A stretch of 64,000 nt of DNA from Chloropicon primus (lineage: Eukaryota; Chlorophyta; Chloropicophyceae; Chloropicales; Chloropicaceae), in contig CP060755.1 in NCBI GenBank assembly GCA_023205875.1, positions 62,001 through 126,000 of the forward strand, read 5' to 3'. The notes below the pieces were generated by a model. The model made no database searches. It worked only from the letters and a program-made list of their open reading frames with translations, and was not told the origin of the DNA. Shown in pieces: positions 20,601-29,566 of this stretch (position 1 is the first letter of the stretch; every line of letters begins with the position of its first letter). Made by a program: the position numbers and the translations under genes.

Positions 20601-21304
20601 TGTGCATCAAGCCTTGCTCGGACGGGTGCAGCACGGGGGTTGCAAAGTTGAACAACGCGAACGACTTGCAGCTTTACTCTGCTGCTGTTACAGCGAACCA
20701 GGTCTTCATTCCGGAAAACGTCCTGAGTGAGCCTCACAGCCAGATTCCTTTGCCTGAAAACGCGTTTTGCCCCTTCATCGTCGAGCCCTTCGTGGAGACG
20801 GCCGACGTCCAAATCTGCAGGAAGGAAGCACACCAGCTGGAGGAGGGCGGCGAGTCGAGCAGCGAGGAGCTCAAGCTCAGCGGGGAATCCAGGTGGATTG
20901 AAGTGACTGTCGGGCTTGTGGGAAAGGAGGGCCAGATGAGGGCCCTGCTGCCATCGATCACAATCAGGGAGTATGGCAGCATCCTGACCTTGGAAGAGAA
21001 GTTCCAGGGAGGCACGGGGATCAATTTGACGCCTCCCCCCACCGAGGTGATCTCGGACGCCTGCATCAAGACGGCCCAGATGAGGTTGGAGCTCTTGGCT
21101 TCGTCTTTGGGGCTCTCAGGCTTTGCGAGAATTGACGCCTTCTTGCACGTCGACACTGCTGAGCTGATCGTCATCGAGGTGAACTCGATACCGGGGCTGA
21201 CGCCATCCACTGTCTTGTTCCAGCAAGCCATGGCGGAGGACCCTCCAATTTTCCCAGAGGCTTTCTTCCGCATGATTGTTGATACCGTCGCTTTGGACGC
21301 GTGA
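17633..21304 (+). CDS. DDL: Tandem D-alanine--D-alanine ligase with N-terminal SAP/Rho-N-like motifs, plastid
   Basis: A 1223-aa intronless protein; ATG at 17633. D-Ala-D-Ala ligase makes the dipeptide of peptidoglycan stems. Plants and green algae that keep plastid peptidoglycan have a fused double ligase like this one. An Arg/Ser-rich transit peptide leads. Two helix-loop-helix motifs follow: LVALRKFAKDLGIKGSWKLNK (about 79-110) and VEELRGLAGKV...KLRKAELIAEL (about 154-195). Ligase half 1 is about 297-640 (VAVICGGPTRERGISLNSA, IHGEWGEDG, IKPCLGGSSIGVEV, DLNMIPG). Half 2 is about 697-1215 (FVLCGGETSERQVSLMSG, MHGGVGENG, IKPCSDGCSTGVAKL, EVNSIPGLTPS). Half 2 has GENG in place of the usual GEDG. 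Both halves keep the ATP-grasp loops. Confidence 0.95.
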   Translation: MGLGRVSGGGCREVCAQASRHRGARRTTRVAPRRRSDKEDAFWGGLRQHRRAQSVVRVSARAVDGEDVDARRKHYSSQTLVALRKFAKDLGIKGSWKLNKGNLVEVLVEHEAQRGHLGAGGGEGGASGAGSSQDAEESLARLVPSTSSELATWSVEELRGLAGKVNDLRGEEAIKSHTKLRKAELIAELCAAREKATQTQFDDGQANPSGFLDSMFDASNLDPLADNELFSVDPDLYSYLKESSGGMGLEMLSEGQKGSLSGSGAQLDSRFGGSSGMTAGELLMNAMSGGVEGTKLDHMVVAVICGGPTRERGISLNSARSLLDHIKSDKADVLTYYMDTNTRTYQLSNAQLYSNTPSDFDFKLAKDGKVEPFETPEALVDHLKTCVDIVFPMIHGEWGEDGRLQELLEQEEIPFVGSSAATCKKAFDKFKATESINLSGYQTIPSLEINSDSLSGLPSRLQDWLALNKFGEEDVFVIKPCLGGSSIGVEVVRGYDEAILSLQQKLDRDGTRSYVMQPYVNGIEFTLNVVETSKGPIALMPTEIEIVPKEGSLKLFDFRSKYLPSLDVQMHTPPVSFSESIVGLIMRQAEDLFEKLELRDFARFDGWFMSEAEAGRVLKKPVPFVFSDLNMIPGIEQNSFLFRQAACVGLSHSSVLTNVIRNACLRQDMQFPEGRTTISVPSLAGSHAMQKSSKQKVFVLCGGETSERQVSLMSGLNTWLKLSKYADFEVTPFLLAAPMTSRESHAAKYNEMMQHRNQLLEYGCPEEMLPDNLQPQMVLMYKKGNQAGLPLQQWKVWRVPYPGMLFHTVEEVDKFCEDRNAEGATGATHGSLHPVDDDEMGVASYFEDEKSLEDTLHDRFEDAELVGLQRLDSKWKNSTKYNLASFIEEAKQENAVVFMAMHGGVGENGTIQQLFESAGVKFTGSSSSACNVCMDKMITADLISRLAAEGVKASPKKALYYNNLLANTGCGQCADESWAVLVDQLDSNSLCIKPCSDGCSTGVAKLNNANDLQLYSAAVTANQVFIPENVLSEPHSQIPLPENAFCPFIVEPFVETADVQICRKEAHQLEEGGESSSEELKLSGESRWIEVTVGLVGKEGQMRALLPSITIREYGSILTLEEKFQGGTGINLTPPPTEVISDACIKTAQMRLELLASSLGLSGFARIDAFLHVDTAELIVIEVNSIPGLTPSTVLFQQAMAEDPPIFPEAFFRMIVDTVALDA

Positions 21305-21414
21305 GGACCACCCAAAACAACTTGCTTTATGAACAATAAAATAATATAAAACAAGTTTTGAGTCATCATTTAGGTTCGTGGTTATACCGTATTGAGCCTC
21401 CTCTCCGCCCCCTC

Positions 21415-22944
21415 TCACTTGAGTGCGCCGTAAAGTTTTGCTAGCTTCACGATCCGATCCTTGAACCTGTCCTGTGTAGTCTCCATGGACTGCTCCCACA
21501 AGGTCTTCAGCTCCGAGCGGTGCCTCGATGGAATGGACAAGACGTTGATTTTGAATCTTGGGGTCTCCGCCATGTTCTCCAAGAACATGATGCCGTGGTC
21601 CACGCCGCCCGCGTCCTCGTGGTCCCCAGTCAAATTCGTCAGGACGCACCTGATGATCGAATGGAAGACGGGCCCCGTGAGCATGTCTTTCAGCAGGGTG
21701 GACAAGTTCTTCGGATCCAGCTTCCGAAGCAGCGCCCACTTCGCGTCCTCGTCGTCCTTGAGACTCTTCCAAGTGATCTCGAATTCGACGGCGTTCTGGG
21801 GCACCTTGGCCGGCGAGGCGGAGGGGGAGGGCACCTTCGGGCTCCCCACTTTGCTCGGGGAGACCACCTTTTTCTTTGGTCTCTCCTCCTCCCTGTTCTT
21901 GTCCTCGGCCTCCTCCACCTTCTCCGTCGCAAACGTGACAGACTTCTGAGCCTTCTTTTCCCTCGAGTCCGACGTCAACGGTATCCGGACCTTTGACTTG
22001 ACCTTGTCCAGGCCCTCCTTGGAGCAATAGGTCTGGACGAGCACCTCCCTTTCCTTTCTGAGCGCCGCGGACGCCGGGCTGATCCTGAGGGCGGCCTCGT
22101 AATCCATCACGGCGTCGAGATACGCCCCGAGCTCTTTCTGGGCGGTCCCCCGCCTCTGGAAGGCTTTGAGGTAGAGGGGGTCGATCTTGAGAGCCTCCGT
22201 GGAGTCTTCCGCCGCCCTCTCGTACTCCCCGAGCTTCAGGAGAGCCATCGCCCTGTTCGCGAAGGCGACCGCCGTGGGCTCTGCCTCTATGCTCCCCGTG
22301 TAGCACTCCACCGCCCTCTGGTACTGCTTCCCGGTGTAGTACTCGTTTCCCTTCGTCTTGTACTGCGCCGCGCTCAGGTCCGTGCTCACTTTTTGGATCG
22401 GAGCCCTCCTCTCGGCGACCTTCTTCTCCTCGGCGACTTCCGTGACCACGCCCACCTCCTCCTCCTCCTCCGTCTCGTAGCTCGAGGACTCGCTCGCTTC
22501 CCTCAGGGCCTCCTCCACGTCGAACTTGTCCCACTTGTCCCTGAAGTAGTCGTACGTGTGCCCCGCCGCGCTGGCCTTCTCCCTCGCCTCCTGGTCCCTC
22601 TCCCTCCCCGTCGTCTTCGTCTTCTTCTTCTTCCTCCTCCTCTTCTCCTGCTGCGCCTTGTTCCTCAGCGCCTCCGTGGGCTGGCTGTACTCCTTGCCGA
22701 GGCGCTGCACCGACCCCGCGACCCTCCCCCTGACGGGCGGCACGTACTCCTCCAGCTTCTTCTTCTCCTCGAGGTCTTCCTCGACGCCATCCTTCCTCTT
22801 CGCCTGCGTCGTCGTCGCCGCCGCCGCTGATTTGTCCCTCTTCCTCCTCGTCGAGTGCTTCTTCTTGCTCGACCAAGACTTCAAGTCCTTGATGAAGTCG
22901 TTCGCCTCGCTCACGTTCCGCTTGATCTGCCACTGCACGTCCAT
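21415..22944 (-). CDS. RPAP3/SPAG1-like TPR co-chaperone
   Basis: A 509-aa intronless protein; ATG at 22944. RPAP3 is the TPR subunit of the R2TP complex, which works with HSP90 in assembling RNA polymerase II, box C/D snoRNPs and PIKK kinases. The N-terminus (MDVQWQIKRNVSEANDFIKDL) matches the family start. A basic and acidic linker leads to three TPRs (about 190-300, YKTKGNEYYTGKQYQRAVECY, AFANRAMALLKLGEYERA, LKAFQRRGTAQKEL). The C-terminal RPAP3_C helical domain (about 385-509) starts FEITWKSLKDDEDAKWALLRKL and interacts with RUVBL ATPases in the family. It converges on Ddl with about 110 bp between stops. Confidence 0.92.
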   Translation of the reverse strand: MDVQWQIKRNVSEANDFIKDLKSWSSKKKHSTRRKRDKSAAAATTTQAKRKDGVEEDLEEKKKLEEYVPPVRGRVAGSVQRLGKEYSQPTEALRNKAQQEKRRRKKKKTKTTGRERDQEAREKASAAGHTYDYFRDKWDKFDVEEALREASESSSYETEEEEEVGVVTEVAEEKKVAERRAPIQKVSTDLSAAQYKTKGNEYYTGKQYQRAVECYTGSIEAEPTAVAFANRAMALLKLGEYERAAEDSTEALKIDPLYLKAFQRRGTAQKELGAYLDAVMDYEAALRISPASAALRKEREVLVQTYCSKEGLDKVKSKVRIPLTSDSREKKAQKSVTFATEKVEEAEDKNREEERPKKKVVSPSKVGSPKVPSPSASPAKVPQNAVEFEITWKSLKDDEDAKWALLRKLDPKNLSTLLKDMLTGPVFHSIIRCVLTNLTGDHEDAGGVDHGIMFLENMAETPRFKINVLSIPSRHRSELKTLWEQSMETTQDRFKDRIVKLAKLYGALK

Positions 22945-23565
22945 CCTCGTCCTCCTTTCCTCTGCCTGTCTGTTTGTTCGGTTTGGTTCGGTTCGATCTC
23001 TCAACAGTTTCCGTCAATCAAGGCGTAAAGGTGTCACGAACAAGAACAACAGCAACAGCAGCACTCCTGGGTCATCCTCCCCTTCCCCAGCACGCCTGGG
23101 TCCTGCTCCCGATCCCCGAGTCGTTCCGTTCCCGTCGTCCTCGTGTTCTTGTTCTTGGTAAAGAGTGGTGTAATACCCGAAGCCAAACCAAACGAAAGCG
23201 TGACCTCGTCCTCGTCGTCGTCGTCCTCGTCCTCGTCGTCGTCGTCGTCGTCGTCGTCCTTGTGTCCTGTTCTCCGCCAAGGTGCCGTGTTCTCCTCGTC
23301 CTCTCGTCGTCGTCGTCGTCTTTTTTAGGGTTTCGGGTTTTAGGGTTTATGTTGTTTCCATTTGGAAATGTTTGGGAGGGGTCCTCGTCGGTCGCGGAAA
23401 CCCTAGGTTTGAACGGGTTCTCTACTCCAGCCGTCACAAGAGCGAACGCAAAGAAAGCAAGGAGCGGAAGCGGCGAAGAACGAACCAAGGAAGAGAAGAA
23501 CAGAGAACAGACGACTTGACTTGACTTGACTTTTTGTCGAGGAAGAGGAAGAGGAAGAGGGAGAG
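22945..23565. promoter_or_regulatory. Divergent promoter between RPAP3 and COX5B with telo-box-like words
   Basis: This 621-bp region contains a CGT/CCT triplet tract (about 23209-23258), a run of TTTAGGG-TTTCGGG-TTTTAGGG (23321-23348) and AAACCCTAGG (about 23398-23407). AAACCCTA telo-boxes are known promoter elements of plant growth and translation genes. Here the function is inferred only from sequence and position. Confidence 0.45.
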
Positions 23566-23873
23566 ATGGCGGCCAGGCAGTTGGGGAGTGCGCTCTTGAG
23601 GCGGATAGCCAGTTATGGACAGACCACCAGCGGGGGGTCCGCGGTCAGAACGTTCTCGGCCGGCTCCAGCAAAGGAAACGAATTGTTGGAGGGTATGGAG
23701 CACGCCACTGGGTTGGAGAAGGCGGAGAAGGACGGATTCTCCAAGGGGATTAACATCTTCACGGAGGGAGAGGCATGGTTGCAGGCGCCTTTCGGGACGC
23801 CGGAGAAGCCAGTCGTCGTGACGAGCGCCTTCACCGAGAGGATCGTGGGGGTCACCGACCCAGAGGATGACAG

Positions 23874-23907
<34 letters not shown>

Positions 23908-24175
23908 CGAGGACCCCACTCGCGCGGACCGGCCTCCGCCGCCATCACCGGAGGAGTCGGAGGCAAATGGATTCGATTCCTTCGTCGTACTGACCCGTTC
24001 TTTCGCCTCCACAATTTTCTTCTTTGCGATATACAGCATTGTCGTGTGGGACTTCATCAGGCAGGGTGAGCCACCAAAGCAAATTATTGAGAACGGCGAG
24101 TACTTCGTCTTGAAGCAGGTCGACAACCACGACGACCACTTCAAGCCACACACCTGGACTGGGCTGGATTCCTGA
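23566..24175 (+). CDS. COX5B: Cytochrome c oxidase subunit 5b-like protein lacking zinc cysteines
   Basis: Two exons, 23566-23873 and 24037-24175, joined across a 163-bp intron with a GT microsatellite right at the donor. The product is 148 aa. COX5B is a nuclear-encoded, matrix-side subunit of mitochondrial complex IV. The N-terminus (LGSALLRRIASYG...VRTFSAGSS) is a mitochondrial presequence. The core has LQAPFGTPEKPVVVTSAFTERIVG, then IVVWDFIRQGEPP and GEYFVLKQV, matching plant COX5b. The usual four zinc-binding cysteines (VGCPG, CPVC) are absent, replaced by VGVTD and QIIEN. It ends in an Asp/His-rich tail. Expression and assembly cannot be judged from sequence. Confidence 0.85.
23877..23904. 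repeat. GT dinucleotide microsatellite in COX5B intron
   Basis: A (GT)n tract of about 13 units starts within the 5' splice site region of the COX5B intron. Length variation could change donor strength. Confidence 0.9.
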
Positions 24176-24425
24176 GGAGGCCGGTGAAGGAGGCCGAGAA
24201 TAGTTTTGAAGCGGTTTCTCAATCATTTAACACACATCCTGCCTTTGGTTGTAACAAAACGAAAAAGCACAATTGAATTATAGACACGCGCGAGGCTCCA
24301 GCGTGGCTTGCTGGGACCTTGCTCCTCGGAAGCCGAGAGAGAGAGAGAGGGAGAAAAGAATGAATAAATGTGTTTTACAAACGAATGACACAAAAAAAAA
24401 ACTTCTGTGGGCTCCTCTCTCTGTC

Positions 24426-25622
24426 TCACGCGACTTCCACGTCGACAGGACCTTGCTGCTGCGCCTCTTCTGACGATGCGGGCGCCTCCGCTTGGGCTTG
24501 GTCCCTCAGGGCCTCCGGCTCGGCCTGGCCGTTCTTTCCCTTGCCCTGGTTGGACTCGGCACCGTCCCTTGGGTCCGGCCTGACCGGCGTCTTGGAGGGG
24601 GACACCCTGATGGGGAGAGAGCCGAGGAGGGCCCCCGAGCAGTTCAGCGCAGCAATAGCGCTCTCCGCCTTGAAGAACTCGATGAAAGCTATCCGGGTGG
24701 CGTGCTGGTAGTCCCCCAAGAGCCTCAGTTTGCTCACCCGGCCGCAAAGCGTCTCGAAGAAAGCCCTCACGTCGTTCCTGTCCACCTTCTTGTCGATGTT
24801 CGCGATGTAGACTGTGCGGCCGCACTGCTCCCTCTCCTCGTAGGACTGCGGCAAGTACTGCAGGTTCACCGGCACGATCGCGGTCCTGGAGGGGAGGACT
24901 CGAAGGGGGTAGAGGCCCAAAACGGTGCCGTTCTTCACCAGAGCGTTCTTCGCGCTCTCCTCGTCGTCGAACTCGATGAACGCGAACCTCATCACGCTGT
25001 TGGGGTCGCCGCAGACCCTGCAGTCCACGATCGGGCCGCTGTCAATGAATATGGAGGCGAGCTGAGCTTCCGTGACTTGCTGATCGACGTCGCAGATGTA
25101 GACCGTCCTCTTGATGCTGTCCTCGTCGGCTCTCTGGAAGTTGCCGCCGTTTCCGTTGCCTTGGTGGCTCCCCCCCTCCCTCTTGCCCCCCCTCTTCCTG
25201 CTGCCGTGCCCCTCGCGCTGGGACCTCCCTTTGCCCCTGGAAGCGGGCCCGCCCCGAGGTCTCTCGACGCCCTTGTAACTCCCGTTCCCGTTGCCGTTCA
25301 CCCGCCTCGATCCTCGGGGGTGGCGCTGGGACCCGTTCCTGTGGCTCCCGTTCCCGTGCCCGTTCGCGTGCCCGCCGTTGGGTCGCACGGGGACGAACTC
25401 CTTGGCCAAAGGATTCAAGCTCAGGCCGTCCACCCCACCTTCGACGACATTTTCGGTCGACCAGGGTGATCTGTTCGGCGCGCTCGCGGCCGTCGTGGTC
25501 GACTCGTTCGTGTGGGTCCTCTCCCCGTCCACCGCCTTCGTCTTCGTGGCCGCCTTCCCCGCCTCGTGACCCGTCCCGTCCTCCGCCTTGAGGACGCTCT
25601 TGAAGGACCTTCCAAGGCTCAT
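24426..25622 (-). CDS. CID8-like PAM2/double-RRM RNA-binding protein
   Basis: A 398-aa intronless protein; ATG at 25622. It matches plant CTC-interacting-domain proteins (CID8-13), which bind the MLLE domain of poly(A)-binding protein. A PAM2 motif lies at about residues 64-78 (LSLNPLAKEFVPV). A Gly/Asn/Arg-rich low-complexity region follows. The two RRMs are about 170-245 (RTVYICDVDQQVTEAQLASIF, FAFIEFDDEESAKNAL) and 267-342 (RTVYIANIDKKVDRNDVRAFF, IAFIEFFKAESAIAAL). The tail is Ala/Gln/Glu-rich. A role in mRNA translation or stability is inferred from the family. It converges on COX5B. Confidence 0.92.
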   Translation of the reverse strand: MSLGRSFKSVLKAEDGTGHEAGKAATKTKAVDGERTHTNESTTTAASAPNRSPWSTENVVEGGVDGLSLNPLAKEFVPVRPNGGHANGHGNGSHRNGSQRHPRGSRRVNGNGNGSYKGVERPRGGPASRGKGRSQREGHGSRKRGGKREGGSHQGNGNGGNFQRADEDSIKRTVYICDVDQQVTEAQLASIFIDSGPIVDCRVCGDPNSVMRFAFIEFDDEESAKNALVKNGTVLGLYPLRVLPSRTAIVPVNLQYLPQSYEEREQCGRTVYIANIDKKVDRNDVRAFFETLCGRVSKLRLLGDYQHATRIAFIEFFKAESAIAALNCSGALLGSLPIRVSPSKTPVRPDPRDGAESNQGKGKNGQAEPEALRDQAQAEAPASSEEAQQQGPVDVEVA

Positions 25623-26254
25623 GCTTCCCCCGCGACTAGGACGAGGACGACACGAGTCGTCGTAGCAGCAGAGTCCAGTCCAGTCGTTTCCCTCGGCCCC
25701 GGTCTCCCCTCTCCAGGACACGCAAACGCAAAACAAAGGACCACCAAAAACCACCCCTCCCGACGCGACCCACACACCACACCAACACGGCAGGGACAAC
25801 CTCCACTCCTCCTCCTCCTCGTCGTCGTCGTCGTCGTCGTCGTCCTCGTCGTCGAGTCGAGTCGAGTCGAGTGGAGTGGCTCTTGTCTCCCTCGTGCCCA
25901 GGCGTTTGTGGTTGCGTTGTCCCCGGAGATTCCGCTAGCGTCGTACACCGACCCAACGACCCACCCACACCGAGCACGTGCCTTTGCTTTGGCGTTGTCC
26001 CAGTCCCATTGTCCTTTGCTTTGCTGGACGTCGGTGCAGACACGGGGACGCTGGCGTCCTGTCCTGTCCCGACCCTTGGTCTTGATCGGCTCGCGGGGTT
26101 CACCATCCTCTGCTTGCGGCGTCAGCGAGGGAGGAAGCAGGAGCGAAGGTCGGGCTGGCGAGAGGGCGATCAATTTCAATCGTTGTGCGGTTGGGTTATG
26201 ACGGAGGTGCGGGAGCGAGGGGAGGGGTGACGTCGACCGTCGTCGTTGATCCAC
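25623..26254. promoter_or_regulatory. Divergent promoter between the CID8-like and membrane-protein genes
   Basis: This 632-bp region holds a CCT/CGT triplet tract running into tandem GAGTC pentamers (about 25806-25874). No ORF with recognisable content is present. Confidence 0.4.
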
Positions 26255-28318
26255 ATGGAGCGTCGCCGGGGGAGGGCGAGGGCCCTCGGGCCTGAGCTTG
26301 TGCTGGCCCTCGTGGTGACAGCGGCCTCAATTTTGGCGGGGCTGCCGGGCGCCAGTGCCGGCTTTCTACCTTTCTCAGGCTGCCTGCCGTTCCAGGAGAA
26401 GGACGCTTACGGCAAGTGCGGGTGCAGGAGGGCGGTGTTCGACGCGAACGGCAGCGTCTTCCACCAGGGATTCTTCGCCCTCGACCAAGGGAGGCCCCTG
26501 CGAGGTGGCAGGACCGACTGCCACCCATGTCCCGAAGGCGCCACTTGCTTGGGGGGGAGCAAGAAGCCCGTCCCCGAGCCGGGGTACTGGACCAACCCTC
26601 GGTGTCCGATAGGCTTCAGCGCCTGCGAGGCGAACCTGGAGCTGGGCCACTCGTACACGTGCCTGGCTCCGAACCACACGAGGTCCGGCGCCAAGGAGTT
26701 TGGGGAGTGCAGGGAGGGCCACGAAGGCGTGCTGTGCCACAAGTGCTCCGACGGCTTTGGCAGGGACGTTCCGAGCTCCCCGTTCTGCTCCAGGTGCCGA
26801 GGCTTCGACGAGGAGGGCGGGAAGCGGAGGACCAGGTGGTGGCACCTTCTTTTCCTGGCGGCGGGGGTCGTCTTCGAGTCGGGGATGAGCCTTTCCTTGA
26901 TCTTCACGGGGCTCGAGGCGGACAAGAGGGCGAAGCCAGAGATGTCGCAGCTGCTCAAGGTTCTCGTGAGCTACTTGGGCATCGTCAAGCTCTTGCTCTC
27001 CGGGAACACTTTTGGCTGGCCAAGGGCACTGCAGCTCTTCATCAGTTCTCACAAGCCGCCGGACGAGTCGAGCCCCACCGCCGTCACTTCGTTCGACTGC
27101 TGGTTCTCCAACTCGAGCGAGTACAAGACGATCTACACTTACACCCTTCAGATCGCTCCAAAGTTCTGCAGCGTTCTCGCCTGCACTTTGTACATGTACG
27201 CCCACTCCTACAGGCTGACGAAGAAGTACGTCCAGGCGAAGAAAACGCAGAGATTCATGCAAAGCACCGATCCTTTCACCAACGTGTGGATGACCCCCGA
27301 GGAGGAGAACGTGGCGTTCCCCAAGCTGCTGCTTCTGATCGGCGATGAGGACGGCAGAAGCGACTCTGCCAAGGCCTTGGACAGCCTCAGTCCCACGAGA
27401 TCCGCGATCAATTTCACGCGGAACCTCCTCCCGAGGGTGGCGATCGTTTGCTCCACGAGCATGTGGCCCGACTTGCTCGCCTGGTCGCTCGGGTTCTTGG
27501 CATGCGGGTTCTACCCAAAAAGTTTCGTGACGGACTGCGACGAATCCTCTTACGACCAGGTCGTTGGCGAGAAGGTGCTTCTTTGGGAGTACGACAAGGA
27601 GATGACGTGCTTCTCCGGTCTGCACTCGAGGATGCTAGAGTACGTGGCCGTCCCGATCCTGGCGGTGGTGCTTTTCCCTATTTTCATTCTCAGGTTCTTG
27701 AAGAAGAACACCAGGAAGCTTTACGTGGACAACAAGTTCGACTACACGTACGGCTTCCTCTACAGGGACTACGAGAGGGCTTACTTTTACTGGGAGTTTG
27801 TCATCCAGGTCAGGACCTTTGCGATGACGGCCCTGATTGTGTATTTTTCCACGATAAGCCGGTCCGACCAAGACTTGCAGGGTCTGCTGCTCCTGGTCGT
27901 CATCTTCGCTTCGAGCGTGGTGCACACGCATTGCATGCCTTACGTGTCGGACATGGTGGACCGTGCCGAGCAGGTCGTTCTCGTGGACGCGGCGGTCATC
28001 ATCATCTCGTCCATGTTCTTCAAGCTGGACATGCACGACACGCATTACTGGGACCACTTCAGGGAGTTCTTGGGGCTCGGAATCGCTTTGCTTCACGTCG
28101 GAACCCTCCTTCTCATGGTCTACTTGATGGCAAAGGCCTTCTTGAAGACGTATGCCATCCACGCGGATTCGGATGGCGACAACATCGTGTCCGTCGAGGA
28201 AGCGGAGGCGTACTTCGGCACCTCGAAGCAATCCAAAGCCTTCATCGCGGTCCTCAAGGTGTTCAGGCTCGTGGAAGAGGTCACCGCTGCCACAGAGGGA
28301 CACAAAAAGGAGGATTAG
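26255..28318 (+). CDS. Cys-rich ectodomain multi-pass membrane protein with C-terminal EF-hand
   Basis: A 687-aa intronless protein; the first in-frame ATG is at 26255. A signal peptide ([22 protein letters not shown]) precedes a Cys-rich ectodomain (about 35-190) with repeated CxxC and CxGxE/CxxGxxG spacing ([25 protein letters not shown]), like ephrin-receptor/EGF-like modules. At least seven membrane segments follow, including [39 protein letters not shown] and [14 protein letters not shown]. The block [21 protein letters not shown] is typical of a protist and algal family of TRP-like membrane proteins. At about 637-648 there is a canonical EF-hand loop, [13 protein letters not shown] calcium-responsive channel or sensor is an inference; no pore motif is proven. 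Confidence 0.75.
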   Translation: MERRRGRARALGPELVLALVVTAASILAGLPGASAGFLPFSGCLPFQEKDAYGKCGCRRAVFDANGSVFHQGFFALDQGRPLRGGRTDCHPCPEGATCLGGSKKPVPEPGYWTNPRCPIGFSACEANLELGHSYTCLAPNHTRSGAKEFGECREGHEGVLCHKCSDGFGRDVPSSPFCSRCRGFDEEGGKRRTRWWHLLFLAAGVVFESGMSLSLIFTGLEADKRAKPEMSQLLKVLVSYLGIVKLLLSGNTFGWPRALQLFISSHKPPDESSPTAVTSFDCWFSNSSEYKTIYTYTLQIAPKFCSVLACTLYMYAHSYRLTKKYVQAKKTQRFMQSTDPFTNVWMTPEEENVAFPKLLLLIGDEDGRSDSAKALDSLSPTRSAINFTRNLLPRVAIVCSTSMWPDLLAWSLGFLACGFYPKSFVTDCDESSYDQVVGEKVLLWEYDKEMTCFSGLHSRMLEYVAVPILAVVLFPIFILRFLKKNTRKLYVDNKFDYTYGFLYRDYERAYFYWEFVIQVRTFAMTALIVYFSTISRSDQDLQGLLLLVVIFASSVVHTHCMPYVSDMVDRAEQVVLVDAAVIIISSMFFKLDMHDTHYWDHFREFLGLGIALLHVGTLLLMVYLMAKAFLKTYAIHADSDGDNIVSVEEAEAYFGTSKQSKAFIAVLKVFRLVEEVTAATEGHKKED

Positions 28319-28472
28319 AGTTGTTCTCCTTAAGTCCCAACCCATGATGCGGAGGGTAGTTCTTCGAGTATGGGGTGTTGCGGCAATCGATTTCAATTTT
28401 TTTGTTGCTTCCAGCAGCTCCAGCCAGAAAAAACTCTCACGTGCGGGAGAGGAAAGGAGAGAGCGAAGGGGT

Positions 28473-29566
28473 ATGCAAGGGGTGAGGGCGAGAGCAGGTG
28501 CGACCGCGGTCGCGTGCGGCGCGGGAGCGAGGGCCTCCCGACCGGGTCGGCGCGCGGCAACGTCCTGCCGCGGGGCGGACAGACACCGGGACTACACTGA
28601 AGGAGTCAGGCCGCGGGAAAGAAGGAGTGGTTTGGTTCAGGCGAGCACGGAGATACCGAGCGTGAGCGCAAACGAGGGCGAGGGCGAGGGGCTGGAGGCG
28701 AGAGTCGCCTTCGTGGAGAGGAAGACCAAGGAGACCTCCGTCTTTGTGAAGTTAGACATCGATGGAACCGGAAAGTGCGACTGCGACTCGGGAGTCCCGT
28801 TCCTCGACCACATGCTGGACGTGAGTTTCGATGCCTCGAAGAGGCGGCGGGCGCCCTCAGAGGGCACGCCTCGCGCCCCCCATTATCCTGCGTCTGCTGA
28901 CCCGCTTGTGCTTTTTTCTCTTCGGGGCCGCGTCTTTGAATCCTGGCTGGGCCACGCACAGCAAATTGCGTCCCACGGTTTGTTCGACATCGAGGTGAAA
29001 GCCGAGGGCGACACGTGGATTGACGACCACCACACGACGGAGGACATAGCCCTGGCGTTCGGCCAATGCCTGTCGCGCGCCCTGGGGACGAGGGCGGGAA
29101 TTTATCGCTTTGGAGACTTTTGTGCGCCACTGGACGAGGCGCTGATCCACGTTGTCATGGTAAGCGAAAGAACAGAGAGGACAAGGGGAGCGACTCGAGC
29201 GCTTTTGCGCAGTAGGAGTCTGCTGCTGTGACGATTTGCTGACCTTGTGCCCTCGCCCTTCTTCCTCTTCGTTTCTCCTCGATGAAAAAGGACTTGTCGG
29301 GGAGGCCCAGCTGCGAGTGCGACTTGGAAATACCTTCGGAGAGGATCGGAACCTTCCAAACGGAGATGGTTCCTCACTTCTTCGAGTCTCTTTCCAACAC
29401 TTCTGGGATGACTTTGCACATCAGGCAGCTCAATGGGAAGAACTCTCACCACATTGTCGAGGCGACGTTCAAGGCCTTTGCCAGGGCTCTCAGGCAAGCT
29501 TGCTCCTACGACCCAAGGAGGAAAGGAATGGTTGCAAGCTCCAAGGGCGTTCTAACGCAGCAATAA
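28473..29566 (+). CDS. HISN5: Imidazoleglycerol-phosphate dehydratase (HisB/IGPD), plastid
   Basis: Three exons: 28473-28820, 28962-29159 and 29291-29566, all joined in phase 0. The product is 273 aa. The enzyme converts imidazoleglycerol phosphate to imidazole-acetol phosphate in histidine synthesis. The N-terminal 65 residues are Ala/Arg/Gly-rich, as in transit peptides. The manganese-binding motifs are intact: [33 protein letters not shown] and [21 protein letters not shown]. The end, SSKGVL, is typical of the plant enzyme. The ATG at 28473 was chosen because it opens the transit-like segment; in-frame ATGs upstream (from about 28344) would lengthen it. It lies head-to-tail behind the membrane-protein gene. 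Confidence 0.95.
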
